Shown: positions 17,064 to 26,260 of the stretch, piece by piece
Numbering within the stretch: the stretch's first letter is position 1
Layout: the number at the start of each line of letters is the position of its first letter
Origin: an uncultured Lachnospiraceae bacterium
Lineage (GTDB): Bacteria; Bacillota; Clostridia; Lachnospirales; Lachnospiraceae
DNA: 64,000 bases
NCBI GenBank assembly: GCA_902774915.1
Contig: CACYKH010000001.1
Location: 124,001-188,000, forward strand
Direction: 5' to 3'
Notes under the pieces: generated by a model
What the model saw: the letters and a program-made list of their open reading frames with translations, nothing else
The model's database searches: none
What the model was told of the DNA's origin: nothing
Translations under genes and position numbers: made by a program

Positions 17064-17713
17064 TCTCCCTTATATAGATTATTCTTTGTTATATAATCTT
17101 TTATATAGTCAGGCACAAGGCCATCAATACTTTGTCCACTTTCAAGTCGCTCTCTAATATCCGATGAAGATATAGGCGTTTCATCCATATCAAGTATTGT
17201 AAACCTTGACTGAGGATAGTCTTTCTTTAATCTATTAATTATTTCATGGGTTCTTTCCTTATCAGTAGTTCCTCGAACTGCCGTAAGAAAATGTACTGTT
17301 CTAAGCAACTCTTCAGCTTCTACCCATTTATCAACCCACTCCAGACTGTCTCCACCAATAATGAAATAAATAGTTCTTTCAGGATCAGACTCATGAAAAT
17401 CTCTGATGGTATCTACAGTATGAGTTACTCCACCTCTGATTATCTCAAGATCAGTGTAATAAACATATGGATACTGACTAGCCACAAGCTCAAGCATATT
17501 CAGTCTGTCCTCATCTGGAGCAAAAACCTTATTCTCCTTATAGTAGGTAGTCTTATTAGGTATAAGAACTACTTTAAGACCAAGCTGACGGTGAGCTGTT
17601 TCAACCATCTCAATATGTCCTGAATGAATTGGGTTAAAAGAACCGCCAAGAATGGCTATATCACCAAATGATTCAGCAACCGTATAGTAATGCTCATTAT
17701 TATTTCTTACCAT
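17060..17713 (-). CDS. nadD: Nicotinate-nucleotide adenylyltransferase
   Basis: Transfers AMP from ATP to nicotinate mononucleotide in NAD synthesis. The 217-residue protein has the nucleotidyltransferase motif GGSFNPIHSGH (23-33) and the C-terminal ISSSDIRERL motif. It overlaps yhbY at its start by 14 bases and yqeK at its end by four. The first about 17 residues before the Rossmann strand are longer than usual, so a later start is conceivable, though no better ribosome site is evident. Confidence 0.95.
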   Translation of the reverse strand: MVRNNNEHYYTVAESFGDIAILGGSFNPIHSGHIEMVETAHRQLGLKVVLIPNKTTYYKENKVFAPDEDRLNMLELVASQYPYVYYTDLEIIRGGVTHTVDTIRDFHESDPERTIYFIIGGDSLEWVDKWVEAEELLRTVHFLTAVRGTTDKERTHEIINRLKKDYPQSRFTILDMDETPISSSDIRERLESGQSIDGLVPDYIKDYITKNNLYKGE

Positions 17714-18017
17714 TTGGCTTCACCTTTTCCCCAGGGAAATATATTTTTGTATTTTCGTTATTTCTCTTGTATAAAACAATCTTTCTACCAATAACCTGTA
17801 CAACCTCAGAACGTGTACGTTCTCCAAGAGTTATAGCAAGTGTATGGGGATCATCTATACAATTCTTTAATACGTTAACTTTTATAAGTTCTCTTGCCTT
17901 AAGTGCTTCTGCTGTAGCATCTACAAACTCAGGTGTAAGGCTGGCCTTTCCGAGAGAAAGAACAGGATCGATTGTCTGAGCCAGGCCCTTAAGAAAAGCT
18001 CTTTCTTTTGTTGTCAT
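17700..18017 (-). CDS. yhbY: CRM-domain RNA-binding protein YhbY
   Basis: Small ribosome-associated RNA-binding protein, 105 residues and a single CRM fold. The N-terminus reads MTTKERAFLKGLAQTIDPVL, and the GxxG-type loop LGERTRSEVVQVIG is present. It lies between obgE and nadD, the usual place in Firmicutes. GGAGGAAAACATT precedes the ATG. Confidence 0.95.
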   Translation of the reverse strand: MTTKERAFLKGLAQTIDPVLSLGKASLTPEFVDATAEALKARELIKVNVLKNCIDDPHTLAITLGERTRSEVVQVIGRKIVLYKRNNENTKIYFPGEKVKPNGKK

Positions 18018-18029
18018 AATGTTTTCCTC

Positions 18030-19334
18030 CTATTCAATGTACTCGAATCCCCATCCATATACACGGACCTCATCGCCTTCCTGGATTCCCAATGCTTTAA
18101 GTTCATCGATGATTCCATTTTTAACCATGAAGTCCTGGAAGAATTTGAATCCTTTATTGTCTTCAAGGTTGGTATAACCAAGCATTCTTTCAATACGAGG
18201 TCCTTCAACCAGAAATACATGTTCATCATCTTCGGATCTTTCAACTGTATATGGAAGCTCTTCAACACGAGAATTGTATTCTTCAAGTGAAATCTCAGGA
18301 TTGAATTCCATAACTGTATCAGGGGCTGTTTGAAGTGTTTTGTAGGCAACTTCAAGCATTTCTTTAATTCCTTCACCTGTTGCCGCAGAAATAGCAAGAA
18401 CCGGAATATCTGGTTCAAACTTATCCTTAAGCTTCTTTAAAACCTCTTCTCTATCTTCCTGAGAAAGAACATCCAGCTTATTTGCTACTATAATAGTAGG
18501 TCTGGATGCCAGCTCCTCACTATAATTTCGAAGTTCTTCGGTAATAGCTTCTATATCTGCAATAGGGTCTCTACCTTCAACTGAAGCAGCATCAACTACA
18601 TGAAGAAGAACCCTTGTTCTTTCAATATGCTTAAGGAAATCAAGACCAAGTCCAACACCTTCAGCTGCGCCTTCAATGATTCCAGGGATATCAGCCATTA
18701 CAAAGCCTCTTCCATCACTAAGACCTACAACACCAAGATTTGGAACAAGAGTTGTAAAGTGATAGTCAGCTATCTTAGGTCTGGCATTTGAAACCTTAGA
18801 AAGTATTGTGGATTTACCAACACTTGGGAAACCAACAAGTCCTACATCGGCTATCATCTTGAGCTCAAGAACTAAAGTCTTTTCAATAGCTATCTGGCCC
18901 GGCTGAGCATAACGAGGTGCCTGCATGGTACTTGTAGCATAATGTTGATTACCTTTTCCGCCGCGACCACCTTCAAGAAGTACAAATGGTTCTTCTCTAT
19001 CAGCCATGTCTATTATAATCTTGCCCGTATCATAATCTTTGATAACAGTTCCAGGAGGGACTTTGATCACAATATCCTTGCCGTTAGCTCCGTGGCATCT
19101 TTTCTTGCCACCTTCCTGACCATCTCCAGCCTTATATTTTCTTATATTTTTGAAATCCGACAGAGTGTTAAGACCCTGATCTACAACAAAGATGACATCT
19201 CCACCTTTTCCACCGTCTCCACCATCTGGTCCACCATTTGGAACATAAAGCTCACGACGGAAGGAAACATGACCATCGCCACCCTTTCCTGATCTAACAT
19301 AGATCTTCGCTCTATCTGCAAATACATTTGCCAT
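18030..19334 (-). CDS. obgE: Ribosome-assembly GTPase Obg
   Basis: Essential GTPase for late 50S assembly and stress signalling. The 434-residue protein has the glycine-rich Obg fold (1-158; GKGGDGHVSFRRE and GGDGGKGG). The G domain has Walker A GFPSVGKST, switch region DYHFTTL and NKLD. A C-terminal OCT domain (about 350-434) ends VYGWGFEYIE. It lies after rpmA, separated by a terminator, so its expression may rely on read-through or a weak promoter near 19335-19395. Confidence 0.97.
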   Translation of the reverse strand: MANVFADRAKIYVRSGKGGDGHVSFRRELYVPNGGPDGGDGGKGGDVIFVVDQGLNTLSDFKNIRKYKAGDGQEGGKKRCHGANGKDIVIKVPPGTVIKDYDTGKIIIDMADREEPFVLLEGGRGGKGNQHYATSTMQAPRYAQPGQIAIEKTLVLELKMIADVGLVGFPSVGKSTILSKVSNARPKIADYHFTTLVPNLGVVGLSDGRGFVMADIPGIIEGAAEGVGLGLDFLKHIERTRVLLHVVDAASVEGRDPIADIEAITEELRNYSEELASRPTIIVANKLDVLSQEDREEVLKKLKDKFEPDIPVLAISAATGEGIKEMLEVAYKTLQTAPDTVMEFNPEISLEEYNSRVEELPYTVERSEDDEHVFLVEGPRIERMLGYTNLEDNKGFKFFQDFMVKNGIIDELKALGIQEGDEVRVYGWGFEYIE

Positions 19335-19395
19335 ATCATTCTCCTAAACAAGTCACTAGTGACACATCTTGGAGCCCCGTCTCGTGACTTATTAC

Positions 19396-19430
19396 AAAAA
19401 AGGAGCCTTGTGAGATTCTCACAAAGCTCC
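19396..19430 (-). terminator. Terminator between rpmA and obgE
   Basis: Stem arms GGAGCTTTGTGAG and CTCACAAGGCTCC (19402-19430, one mismatch) are followed on the minus strand by six T residues (19396-19401). It probably lowers obgE expression relative to the ribosomal genes. Confidence 0.9.
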
Positions 19431-19447
19431 ATAATAAACATGATTAG

Positions 19448-19732
19448 TTACTCAGCTACTGGATAGATAGAAACCTGTTTTCTATCTCTTCCAAGTCTTT
19501 CGTATCTAACAACTCCATCTGTTAATGCGAACAATGTGTCATCTCCGCCACGTCCAACATTAAGTCCTGGATGGATCTTTGTTCCACGCTGTGTATAAAG
19601 CACATTACCAGCCTTTACGAACTGGCCATCTGCACGTTTAGCTCCGAGTCTCTTAGAAGCAGAATCTCTACCGTTTTTTGTAGAACCCATTCCCTTCTTA
19701 TGAGCGAAGAGCTGTAAATTCATCTTAAACAT
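19448..19732 (-). CDS. rpmA: 50S ribosomal protein L27 with cleaved N-extension
   Basis: L27 reaches the peptidyl-transferase centre. This 94-residue form starts [21 protein letters not shown], so the mature N-terminus (about AHKKG) is preceded by the Firmicute extension ending LQLF. That extension is removed by the protease Prp, encoded directly upstream. GGGAGGTAAGTC precedes the ATG. Confidence 0.98.
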   Translation of the reverse strand: MFKMNLQLFAHKKGMGSTKNGRDSASKRLGAKRADGQFVKAGNVLYTQRGTKIHPGLNVGRGGDDTLFALTDGVVRYERLGRDRKQVSIYPVAE

Positions 19733-20057
19733 GACTTACCTCCCTAAAATATATCTGAATATACTTATCTCCGTACTCTTCATATATAGAACAAAGTCCT
19801 AATCGAAGAGACTTCAGTAACAGTTTACTCTGTGAACTAACATTTCCAACGATCTTAAATCTTACAAGACCGTCCTGGCATTCCTCAGTAACCACACAGT
19901 CCTCTGTGAATTCTTCAATAGAATTAACAGTATTAATAACCAGAGCTGATACACCGGCACAGACAACGTCTTTGCCACAGCATCCATATTCTGCGTGACC
20001 TTTTATCTTGAATCCAAATACTTTGTTGTTCTTAGAGTAGAAAATTGCTTTAATCAT
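19725..20057 (-). CDS. prp: Ribosomal-processing cysteine protease Prp
   Basis: Cysteine protease that trims the N-terminal extension of L27. The 110-residue protein has the catalytic His in IKGHAEYG and the catalytic Cys in [11 protein letters not shown], the defining motifs. It lies between rplU and rpmA and overlaps rpmA by eight bases, which favours co-translation of enzyme and substrate. Confidence 0.96.
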   Translation of the reverse strand: MIKAIFYSKNNKVFGFKIKGHAEYGCCGKDVVCAGVSALVINTVNSIEEFTEDCVVTEECQDGLVRFKIVGNVSSQSKLLLKSLRLGLCSIYEEYGDKYIQIYFREVSHV

Positions 20058-20069
20058 TGATCAAAACCC

Positions 20070-20381
20070 TTATTTTGTCTTAATAGCTTCAATCTTTACT
20101 TCTGTAAATGGCTGTCTATGACCATTCTTCTTGTGGAAACCTTTCTTAGGCTTATACTTGTAAACAGTTACTTTCTTAGCCTTTGCAGTCTTAAGAACTG
20201 TAGCATCAACCTTAGCCTTAGCTACCTTATCTCCAACAAGAACGTTCTTGTCATCATTGATAGCGATAACTGTATCAAATGTTACCTTAGCTCCATCCTC
20301 AGCGTTTAACTTCTCAACTCTGATGATATCACCCTCTGCTACCTTGTACTGCTTTCCACCTGTTGCAATTACAGCGTACAT
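20070..20381 (-). CDS. rplU: 50S ribosomal protein L21
   Basis: Ribosomal protein of 103 residues starting [18 protein letters not shown], with the basic C-terminal segment [18 protein letters not shown]. It heads the rplU-prp-rpmA unit and follows an L21-type structured leader with its own promoter. Confidence 0.98.
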   Translation of the reverse strand: MYAVIATGGKQYKVAEGDIIRVEKLNAEDGAKVTFDTVIAINDDKNVLVGDKVAKAKVDATVLKTAKAKKVTVYKYKPKKGFHKKNGHRQPFTEVKIEAIKTK

Positions 20382-20470
20382 AAGTTTTTCCTCCTAACTT
20401 ATCAAACTCGCTAACCTCGGTGTGCTCCTCAAAAGGGCGCAACTTTCCTACCTAGTTATGCGGCATACTC
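20382..20470 (-). ncRNA. Putative L21 leader (autoregulatory mRNA leader)
   Basis: The mRNA leader between the predicted start point and rplU is much more G+C rich than other spacers here. It contains segments such as ACTAGGTAGG, GTTGCGCCC and GAGGAGCACACCGAGG, which resemble the Firmicute L21 leader family that precedes rplU. In those leaders L21 is thought to repress its own synthesis. The assignment is from memory of the family and position, not from a covariance search. Confidence 0.6.
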
Positions 20471-20474
20471 CGAT

Positions 20475-20503
20475 ATACTAACACTTATGTAAATCTATGT
20501 CAA
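20475..20503 (-). promoter_or_regulatory. Promoter of rplU-prp-rpmA
   Basis: Minus-strand consensus TTGACA (20498-20503), a 17-base spacer and TAGTAT (20475-20480). Start of transcription would fall near 20468, at the 5' edge of the leader. Confidence 0.7.
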
Positions 20504-20537
20504 TCAAAATATTTAGGTATTTTTATTATATTTATGA

Positions 20538-21062
20538 CTATTCAGCCCATACTACGTAGTCATCCTTAATCTTCTTCTCTGCTGGGTACTCGCCGTCGAT
20601 GTAACCAACTGCACAGTGACCAATTCCTTCGTAGTTACCTTCGATACCAAGTTCAGCAAGGATTGCCTTTCCTTCTTCTGATTCGAACTCCTGTTTAGCT
20701 CTGTGAATCCAGCAAGCACCGAGACCAAGATCGGTAGCAGCAAGCTGAAGGTTCTCAAGAACCACACTACCATCATATACATAAGTAAATGCGTCCTTAT
20801 CAGCAAGAACAACAAAGATAGCTGGTGCATTGTAGAAAGGATCAAAGCCTTCTTCCTTACCCATGATAGATGCATTCAGCTTTGAAAGTCTGTCTCTCAG
20901 CTCTTTATTTGTAATAACGATAATCTTAGCAGCCTGAGCACCCTTACCATTTGGTGCATAAGTTCCAGCAGCAGCTATCTTTTCAAGAAGCTCCTTTGGT
21001 ACTGGATCACTCTTATAGCTCTTTACACTTCTACGTTTCTTCATTACTTCTAAAGTTTCCAT
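20538..21062 (-). CDS. Nitroreductase-family protein
   Basis: FMN-dependent oxidoreductase of the nitroreductase fold, 174 residues. Typical segments are MKKRRSVKSYKSDPVPKELL at the N-terminus, the FMN-contact region GTYAPNGKG, and GLGACWIHRA in the C-terminal half. The substrate is unknown. GAGGTG precedes the ATG. It sits with the MATE gene between RNase E/G and rplU, which often lie closer together in related genomes. Confidence 0.93.
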   Translation of the reverse strand: METLEVMKKRRSVKSYKSDPVPKELLEKIAAAGTYAPNGKGAQAAKIIVITNKELRDRLSKLNASIMGKEEGFDPFYNAPAIFVVLADKDAFTYVYDGSVVLENLQLAATDLGLGACWIHRAKQEFESEEGKAILAELGIEGNYEGIGHCAVGYIDGEYPAEKKIKDDYVVWAE

Positions 21063-21081
21063 TTATACACCTCATCTTTCT

Positions 21082-21106
21082 TTGTGGCTGACGACACGCG
21101 CCACAA
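21082..21106 (-). other. Hairpin between MATE gene and nitroreductase gene
   Basis: A seven-base inverted repeat TTGTGGC / GCCACAA with an 11-base loop lies just after the MATE stop codon. It lacks a downstream T tract on the minus strand, so it may stabilise or process the mRNA rather than terminate it. Confidence 0.35.
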
Positions 21107-21107
21107 T

Positions 21108-22499
21108 TTATTTAACTATATTCTTCATCCATATTCCTTTATAAAGAAGTATGAATCCAAATATGCATTTTAGAATATCAGCTGCATGTACCAAAGCAAA
21201 TACTACAGCTATTCCAAGTGTGGTACATCTGCAAAGGAAATGTGCAAAAGGAACACTGACCGCCATCATAAACACACTATCAAATACAAATGTTATCACA
21301 GTATTTCCGCCAGCTCTTATTGTGAAATAGCTGGTATGCAGGAATGCATCCTTCGCCATAAATAAGCCCTGGACCATTATAAAATGTGTAGCAACCAGTC
21401 TAGCCATATCATTTGTATTATAGAACTGTGGAAAGATTGGAGCCAACACTAGCATTATAGCACCAATGATAATAGAACTAAATATCGCAAATGCAATAAT
21501 CTTATTATCTGCATCCCTTGCTTTTCTCATATCACCAGAGCCAAGATGCTGGCCTACAATAATAGCAACCGCATCGCCCATGGCAATAAATACAATATTG
21601 AATATGTTATTTATAGTACTTGCTATATTCTGACCGGCAACTACATTAAGTCCTCTTATAGAATAAGCCTGAGCCAGCATTGCCACGCCAATTGACCAAA
21701 GTCCTTCATTTATAAGAAGTGGCATACTTGTAACAAAGTACTTCTTAATTAGATGCCTTGGAACAAGGAATGTTCTGAAAACACCTTTGAAGTATGTATG
21801 CTTATGCCGATTAAGAACCGCCCAAAGAACTACTATGAGCATTTCAGCATATCTGGCAATTACAGTAGCTATTGCAGCACCTGCAACTCCCATTTCAGGA
21901 AGTCCAAGCTTACCAAATATAAGACCATAATCAAGTATACAGTTTAAAATGATTGCAACTACACCAGCGATCATTGGAACAAAGGTCTGTCCACACTCTC
22001 TCATTGTACTGGTATAAAGCATTCCAATATAAACAGCTGGGAGCATGAAGACTATAATACCCATGTACTTCATACCATAGCTAAGTGTTGCTGCAAGATC
22101 TCCACCATCACTACTACCATTCAGGAACTTCTGTACCAGGTTTCCTCCGAATAATAGTAAGATCATAATGGATGTTATACATATGATAAGTCCAAGCCAG
22201 AGCTTAAACCTAAAAGTTGTTCTAACTCCTTCGTCATCATGATTACCATAGTACTGTGCGGTGTAAATACCTACACCGGAAAGTCCGCCGAATATCAGCA
22301 GATAATAAACAAATGTAATCTGATTCACGATGGATACACCGGACATCTGTTCGGTGCCAAGTCTTCCAACCATTATATTATCCAGGAGATTTACAAAATT
22401 AGTCAGTGCATTTTGGATAATGATTGGAAATGATATCTTAAATAAGTTCTCGTAAAACTTTCTATCTCCTATATATTTTTCCTTTATTACGCTTAACAT
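21108..22499 (-). CDS. MATE-family efflux transporter
   Basis: Predicted inner-membrane drug or metabolite antiporter driven by Na+ or H+, 463 residues with about twelve hydrophobic segments. The start region NALTNFVNLLDNIMVGRLGTEQMSGVSI (read in two parts) is characteristic of the family, with a second half-repeat beginning near residue 240. It has no extra C-terminal domain, unlike the MATE protein at 59977-61698. AGAGGACTAAA precedes the ATG. The substrate cannot be predicted. Confidence 0.95.
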   Translation of the reverse strand: MLSVIKEKYIGDRKFYENLFKISFPIIIQNALTNFVNLLDNIMVGRLGTEQMSGVSIVNQITFVYYLLIFGGLSGVGIYTAQYYGNHDDEGVRTTFRFKLWLGLIICITSIMILLLFGGNLVQKFLNGSSDGGDLAATLSYGMKYMGIIVFMLPAVYIGMLYTSTMRECGQTFVPMIAGVVAIILNCILDYGLIFGKLGLPEMGVAGAAIATVIARYAEMLIVVLWAVLNRHKHTYFKGVFRTFLVPRHLIKKYFVTSMPLLINEGLWSIGVAMLAQAYSIRGLNVVAGQNIASTINNIFNIVFIAMGDAVAIIVGQHLGSGDMRKARDADNKIIAFAIFSSIIIGAIMLVLAPIFPQFYNTNDMARLVATHFIMVQGLFMAKDAFLHTSYFTIRAGGNTVITFVFDSVFMMAVSVPFAHFLCRCTTLGIAVVFALVHAADILKCIFGFILLYKGIWMKNIVK

Positions 22500-22559
22500 T
22501 TTAGTCCTCTTTCTGTAGTCAAAGCATAAAGAGATGTGCGGTAGCTTAAAAACGCTGCA

Positions 22560-23759
22560 CTATAGAAAGTCCTGAACCGATAGTGGCTTCGCCTCCTTTT
22601 TTCTGGTCAGCTCAACCAGTCCAAGTGGAGTCATATCTACATATGTGACTCTCACCTCGTCCTTTTCAAGCTGCCGCTTTAAATGATCTATCAATTCTTT
22701 AATGCTTTCAGCTTTCTTCATGCTTATAAAATCAATTATTATAATGCCGGAAATATTGCGCAGTCTTATAATACGTGCAATAGTTTCGGCCGCCTCTTTG
22801 TTAATTTTTAAAAATGAATTTTCTGTATTCTTACCCTTAATGGCTTTTCCTGTATTTACATCGATTACAGTAAGGGCTTCTGTAGGTTCCACAATAATGC
22901 TTCCACCAGATTTTAGATAAACAAATCTATCAAAGCCTTTCTGGAGTTTATCTTCCAGGTTATAAACCTTATGAAGAGAAACCATGTCATCATTATACAG
23001 TTTTATATCAGAACCAAAATCTACGCTTAGTAGATTATATTCATCCTCAAGATCCGTAATTATATTAAATGAATCGTATTTCTTTTTATTTCTTATATCT
23101 ACAAGTTCACTCTTAATTGATCTATCTGGTGAATAGATTAGCTTCTTTACAACTGAATGTTTGGCAAGATCAATAATACCGTTCATTGTATGAACAAGAG
23201 TATTCAGTTCAAACAAAAGCTCATCATCTGATACAAATTCTGCAGATGTACGGATAATAGCACCAAGACACATATCTTTATCTTCTGCTTTGTATCTTGC
23301 ATTATATTCATCCAATGCAGCCTGAACCTTTGACTTAAGGTTATTCCTGGTCTCTACATCCGATATCTTATGGGAAATACCTACATCATTACTTCTATTT
23401 AGAATAATGTATTTACCATTTAATTCTATATCACTGGTTGCAACGCCCTTCTTAGTTTTAATTGGGTCCTTTGATATCTGAACCAGGAGTTCATCGCCCA
23501 TGCAGACCTTATCTTTATTTCCATGCTGAGTAAACAAATGACTGGTATTATCATTTAATGAATAATATAGATAATCCCCGGTTCCAGCGTCTAAAAAGGC
23601 CGCATTAATAGAAGGCACGTAATTTACAACCTTAGCTGTATATACATTACCAATCAGACTCTCATTATAAAGAGAACAGGCTCTAACCAGAGAGTTGTCC
23701 TCAAGTAGAAAGCCCGTTTTCTTTGAATTAATTTCGGTTATTACAAATGTTGCATCCAT
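22560..23759 (-). CDS. Ribonuclease E/G
   Basis: Endoribonuclease of the RNase E/G family, 399 residues, close to RNase G size. An S1-like N-terminal domain (about 30-110; GNVYTAKVVNYVPSINAAFLD) precedes the catalytic region. The Mg2+-binding motifs VIDVNTGK and IIIIDFISM are both present. I see no long C-terminal scaffold region. The frame is open upstream to 23873 but would overlap the PFL gene; the ATG at 23759 lies one base after that stop. It has no good ribosome site, so translational coupling is likely. Confidence 0.92.
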   Translation of the reverse strand: MDATFVITEINSKKTGFLLEDNSLVRACSLYNESLIGNVYTAKVVNYVPSINAAFLDAGTGDYLYYSLNDNTSHLFTQHGNKDKVCMGDELLVQISKDPIKTKKGVATSDIELNGKYIILNRSNDVGISHKISDVETRNNLKSKVQAALDEYNARYKAEDKDMCLGAIIRTSAEFVSDDELLFELNTLVHTMNGIIDLAKHSVVKKLIYSPDRSIKSELVDIRNKKKYDSFNIITDLEDEYNLLSVDFGSDIKLYNDDMVSLHKVYNLEDKLQKGFDRFVYLKSGGSIIVEPTEALTVIDVNTGKAIKGKNTENSFLKINKEAAETIARIIRLRNISGIIIIDFISMKKAESIKELIDHLKRQLEKDEVRVTYVDMTPLGLVELTRKKEAKPLSVQDFL

Positions 23760-23760
23760 A

Positions 23761-25125
23761 TTAATTCTTAAAAGAATGTACTGGTGCCGGGATGCGTCCG
23801 GTTCTGTTAATAAAGTCTGAACAATCATACTTATTAACAGGCATAACCGGTGCCTCACCAAGAAGTCCACCAAATACAGCTCTGTCTCCTACTTCTTTAC
23901 CAACGATTGGCATAATGCGGACCGCTGTTGTTTTTTGATTTATCATACCGATAGCCATCTCATCGGCAATAATTCCTGAAAGTGTTGATGCTGGTGTGTC
24001 GCCAGGAACAGCAATCATATCAAGACCTACTGAGCAGACACATGTCATCGCCTCAAGCTTTTCAATTGTAAGTGCTCCGGCATCGACTGCATTTATCATA
24101 CCCTGATCCTCAGATACTGGAATAAATGCACCTGAAAGGCCACCTACATAAGAAGATGCCATTATACCGCCCTTCTTTACCTGATCATTCAGAAGTGCAA
24201 GGGCTGCTGTTGTACCAGGGGCACCTGCAAACTCAAGTCCCATCTCACACAGTATATCTGCTACGGAATCACCGATAGCAGGTGTTGGTGCAAGGGAAAG
24301 GTCTACTATACCGAATGGTACACCAAGTCTTTCTGATGCTTCTTTAGCAACCAGCTGTCCAACTCTTGTAATCTTAAATGCTGTCTTTTTAATGGTCTCA
24401 CAAAGAACCTCAAAGCTCTCGCCTCTAACCTGTTCAAGTGCTGTCTTAACAACACCAGGTCCAGATACACCTACATTAATGATAGTATCCGCCTCTGTAA
24501 CACCGTGGAATGCACCTGCCATAAATGGATTATCATCAGGAGCATTACAAAATACAACAAACTTAGCTGTACCAAAGCTATCTTTATCTTTAGTAAGCTC
24601 AGCTGTTTCTTTAATCTTCTCGCCAATAAGGCGAACAGCATCCATATCAATACCTGTTTTTGTTGATCCACAATTAACTGATGAACATACCAGCTCTGTA
24701 GATGCAAGTGCCTTTGGAATAGACTGAATGAGAAGTTCATCTGCTGGTGTCATACCCTTTGATACAAGAGCTGAATATCCACCAAGGAAGTTAACTCCTA
24801 CTGTATGAGCAGCCTTATCCAGAGTCTTTGCAATTTCAACAAAATCATCTACTGTTTTACAAACTGAACCACCAACTAAAGCAATTGGAGTTACTGAGAT
24901 TCTCTTATTTACGATAGGGATACCGTACATAGATGTAATCTCTTCTCCAACCTTTACAAGGTTCTTAGCTTTTTCTGTAATTTTATTATAAATATTTTCG
25001 CATGTTTCAGATACATCCTTACCAACACAGTCAAGTAATGATATACCCATAGTAATGGTTCTGACATCAAAGTTCATTCGCTGAACCATTTCATTTGTCT
25101 CTAATACTTCATCTAATGAAATCAT
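23761..25125 (-). CDS. PFL-family protein (UPF0210)
   Basis: 454-residue protein of the UPF0210/DUF711 family, which has a pyruvate-formate-lyase-like fold but no established reaction. Recognisable segments are [20 protein letters not shown] at the N-terminus, [13 protein letters not shown], and [16 protein letters not shown]. It lies immediately after a small ACT-domain protein, a strongly conserved pair, suggesting a ligand-controlled partner. AGAAGGAATAACT precedes the ATG. Confidence 0.93.
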   Translation of the reverse strand: MISLDEVLETNEMVQRMNFDVRTITMGISLLDCVGKDVSETCENIYNKITEKAKNLVKVGEEITSMYGIPIVNKRISVTPIALVGGSVCKTVDDFVEIAKTLDKAAHTVGVNFLGGYSALVSKGMTPADELLIQSIPKALASTELVCSSVNCGSTKTGIDMDAVRLIGEKIKETAELTKDKDSFGTAKFVVFCNAPDDNPFMAGAFHGVTEADTIINVGVSGPGVVKTALEQVRGESFEVLCETIKKTAFKITRVGQLVAKEASERLGVPFGIVDLSLAPTPAIGDSVADILCEMGLEFAGAPGTTAALALLNDQVKKGGIMASSYVGGLSGAFIPVSEDQGMINAVDAGALTIEKLEAMTCVCSVGLDMIAVPGDTPASTLSGIIADEMAIGMINQKTTAVRIMPIVGKEVGDRAVFGGLLGEAPVMPVNKYDCSDFINRTGRIPAPVHSFKN

Positions 25126-25173
25126 AGTTATTCCTTCTTTGATATAAATATAATTTTTACGTTTTATCAGCCT

Positions 25174-25446
25174 TTAGATTCTGTGCATCATCTGGAAGAT
25201 TTCTTCCTTCTGAGCTTTAATCTGTACACCAATCTCATCTCCAAGGCTTGCCAGCTCATCAGCAAGTTCCTCATGTTTCTTAACTGACTTAGAAACATCA
25301 ACAAGCATCATCATGTTGAAGTAGCCTTGCATTGTTGTCTGTGTGATATCATTTATATTTATATTATTGCTTGCCAGATAGTTGCAAACCTTTGCAATTA
25401 TTCCAACAGCATCTTTACCTACAACTGTAATTATTGTCTTATCCAT
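25174..25446 (-). CDS. ACT-domain protein (UPF0237)
   Basis: A 90-residue stand-alone ACT domain that probably binds an amino acid or similar ligand. It starts MDKTIITVVGKDAVGIIAKV and continues NINDITQTTMQGYFNMMMLVD, the family pattern. Such proteins are encoded next to UPF0210 proteins in many bacteria. AGAAGGAATGATTC precedes the ATG. Confidence 0.94.
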   Translation of the reverse strand: MDKTIITVVGKDAVGIIAKVCNYLASNNININDITQTTMQGYFNMMMLVDVSKSVKKHEELADELASLGDEIGVQIKAQKEEIFQMMHRI

Positions 25447-25462
25447 GAATCATTCCTTCTTT

Positions 25463-26260
25463 CTATACTTCTATTAGTTCACCAGTATCATATCTTGGTG
25501 CTACGCACAAACCAAAATCCCTTACATCTTCTGTATAAGGATTACCAAGCAGCTCCTGCTTTACAGTTTCAAAAGCCAGCTCAGCATAGTTATTCTTATC
25601 TGATAAATGTCCCAGCGCAATATACTTTAAATGTTCATTAAGTAGTTGTCTTATAAGATAACCGCTGGCCTCATTACAAAGATGCCCTCGGTCACCGAGA
25701 ATTCTTCTTTTAAGCATATAAGGATACGGGCCAACCTCCAGCATTCTTACATCATGATTGGCTTCAATTACCATTGCATCACATTCCTGAAGAAAGTCTA
25801 CAATAGAATCATCGAAAACTCCCATATCTGTAGCAACTGCAACCTTTCTGTCCCCGGATGTAAAGCTGAAGCAAACCGGATCGTTTGCATCATGGGAAAC
25901 CGGATGAGCAGCTACTCTTATATCACCTATCTCGAATTCTTCCTCATTCTTAATTGGACTTAGCAGATTATAGTCATAAACACCTAAGGATTTTGTGGCC
26001 ATAATACCGTCGATAGTTCCATAGGTACCATAAACCGGAATATTGTACTTTCTAAGAAGCACACCCAATCCTTTAATATGGTCACTATGCTCGTGGGTAA
26101 TAAGCACTCCATCCAGATCTTTCGGACTAATCTCCGCATCTGCAAGACCTTTTTCTATGTTTTTAAGACTAATACCAGTATCAAGCAGCAGCGAGGTTCT
26201 GTCTGTTCCTATAAAACAGGAATTACCCGAGCTACCACTTGCTATTGTCATTAATTTCAT
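25463..26260 (-). CDS. Metallo-beta-lactamase-fold hydrolase (WalJ/YycJ-like)
   Basis: 265-residue metal-dependent hydrolase. It starts MKLMTIASGSSGNSCFIG and has the metal motif THEHSDH, then VSHDANDP, and GHLSDKNN near the C-terminus. This matches YycJ/WalJ-type proteins, thought to be nucleases, though here it is not in a walRK operon. Its start overlaps the stop of ilvA by one base (TAATG). Confidence 0.9.
   Translation of the reverse strand: MKLMTIASGSSGNSCFIGTDRTSLLLDTGISLKNIEKGLADAEISPKDLDGVLITHEHSDHIKGLGVLLRKYNIPVYGTYGTIDGIMATKSLGVYDYNLLSPIKNEEEFEIGDIRVAAHPVSHDANDPVCFSFTSGDRKVAVATDMGVFDDSIVDFLQECDAMVIEANHDVRMLEVGPYPYMLKRRILGDRGHLCNEASGYLIRQLLNEHLKYIALGHLSDKNNYAELAFETVKQELLGNPYTEDVRDFGLCVAPRYDTGELIEV

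Noticed and set aside
18014..18418. 134-codon minus-strand frame inside the end of obgE
   Set aside because: An out-of-frame shadow of obgE; the intact Obg OCT domain covers it.
23760..23873. Upstream extension of RNase E/G to 23873
   Set aside because: It would overlap the PFL gene by over 100 bases, and the added residues do not resemble the family N-terminus.
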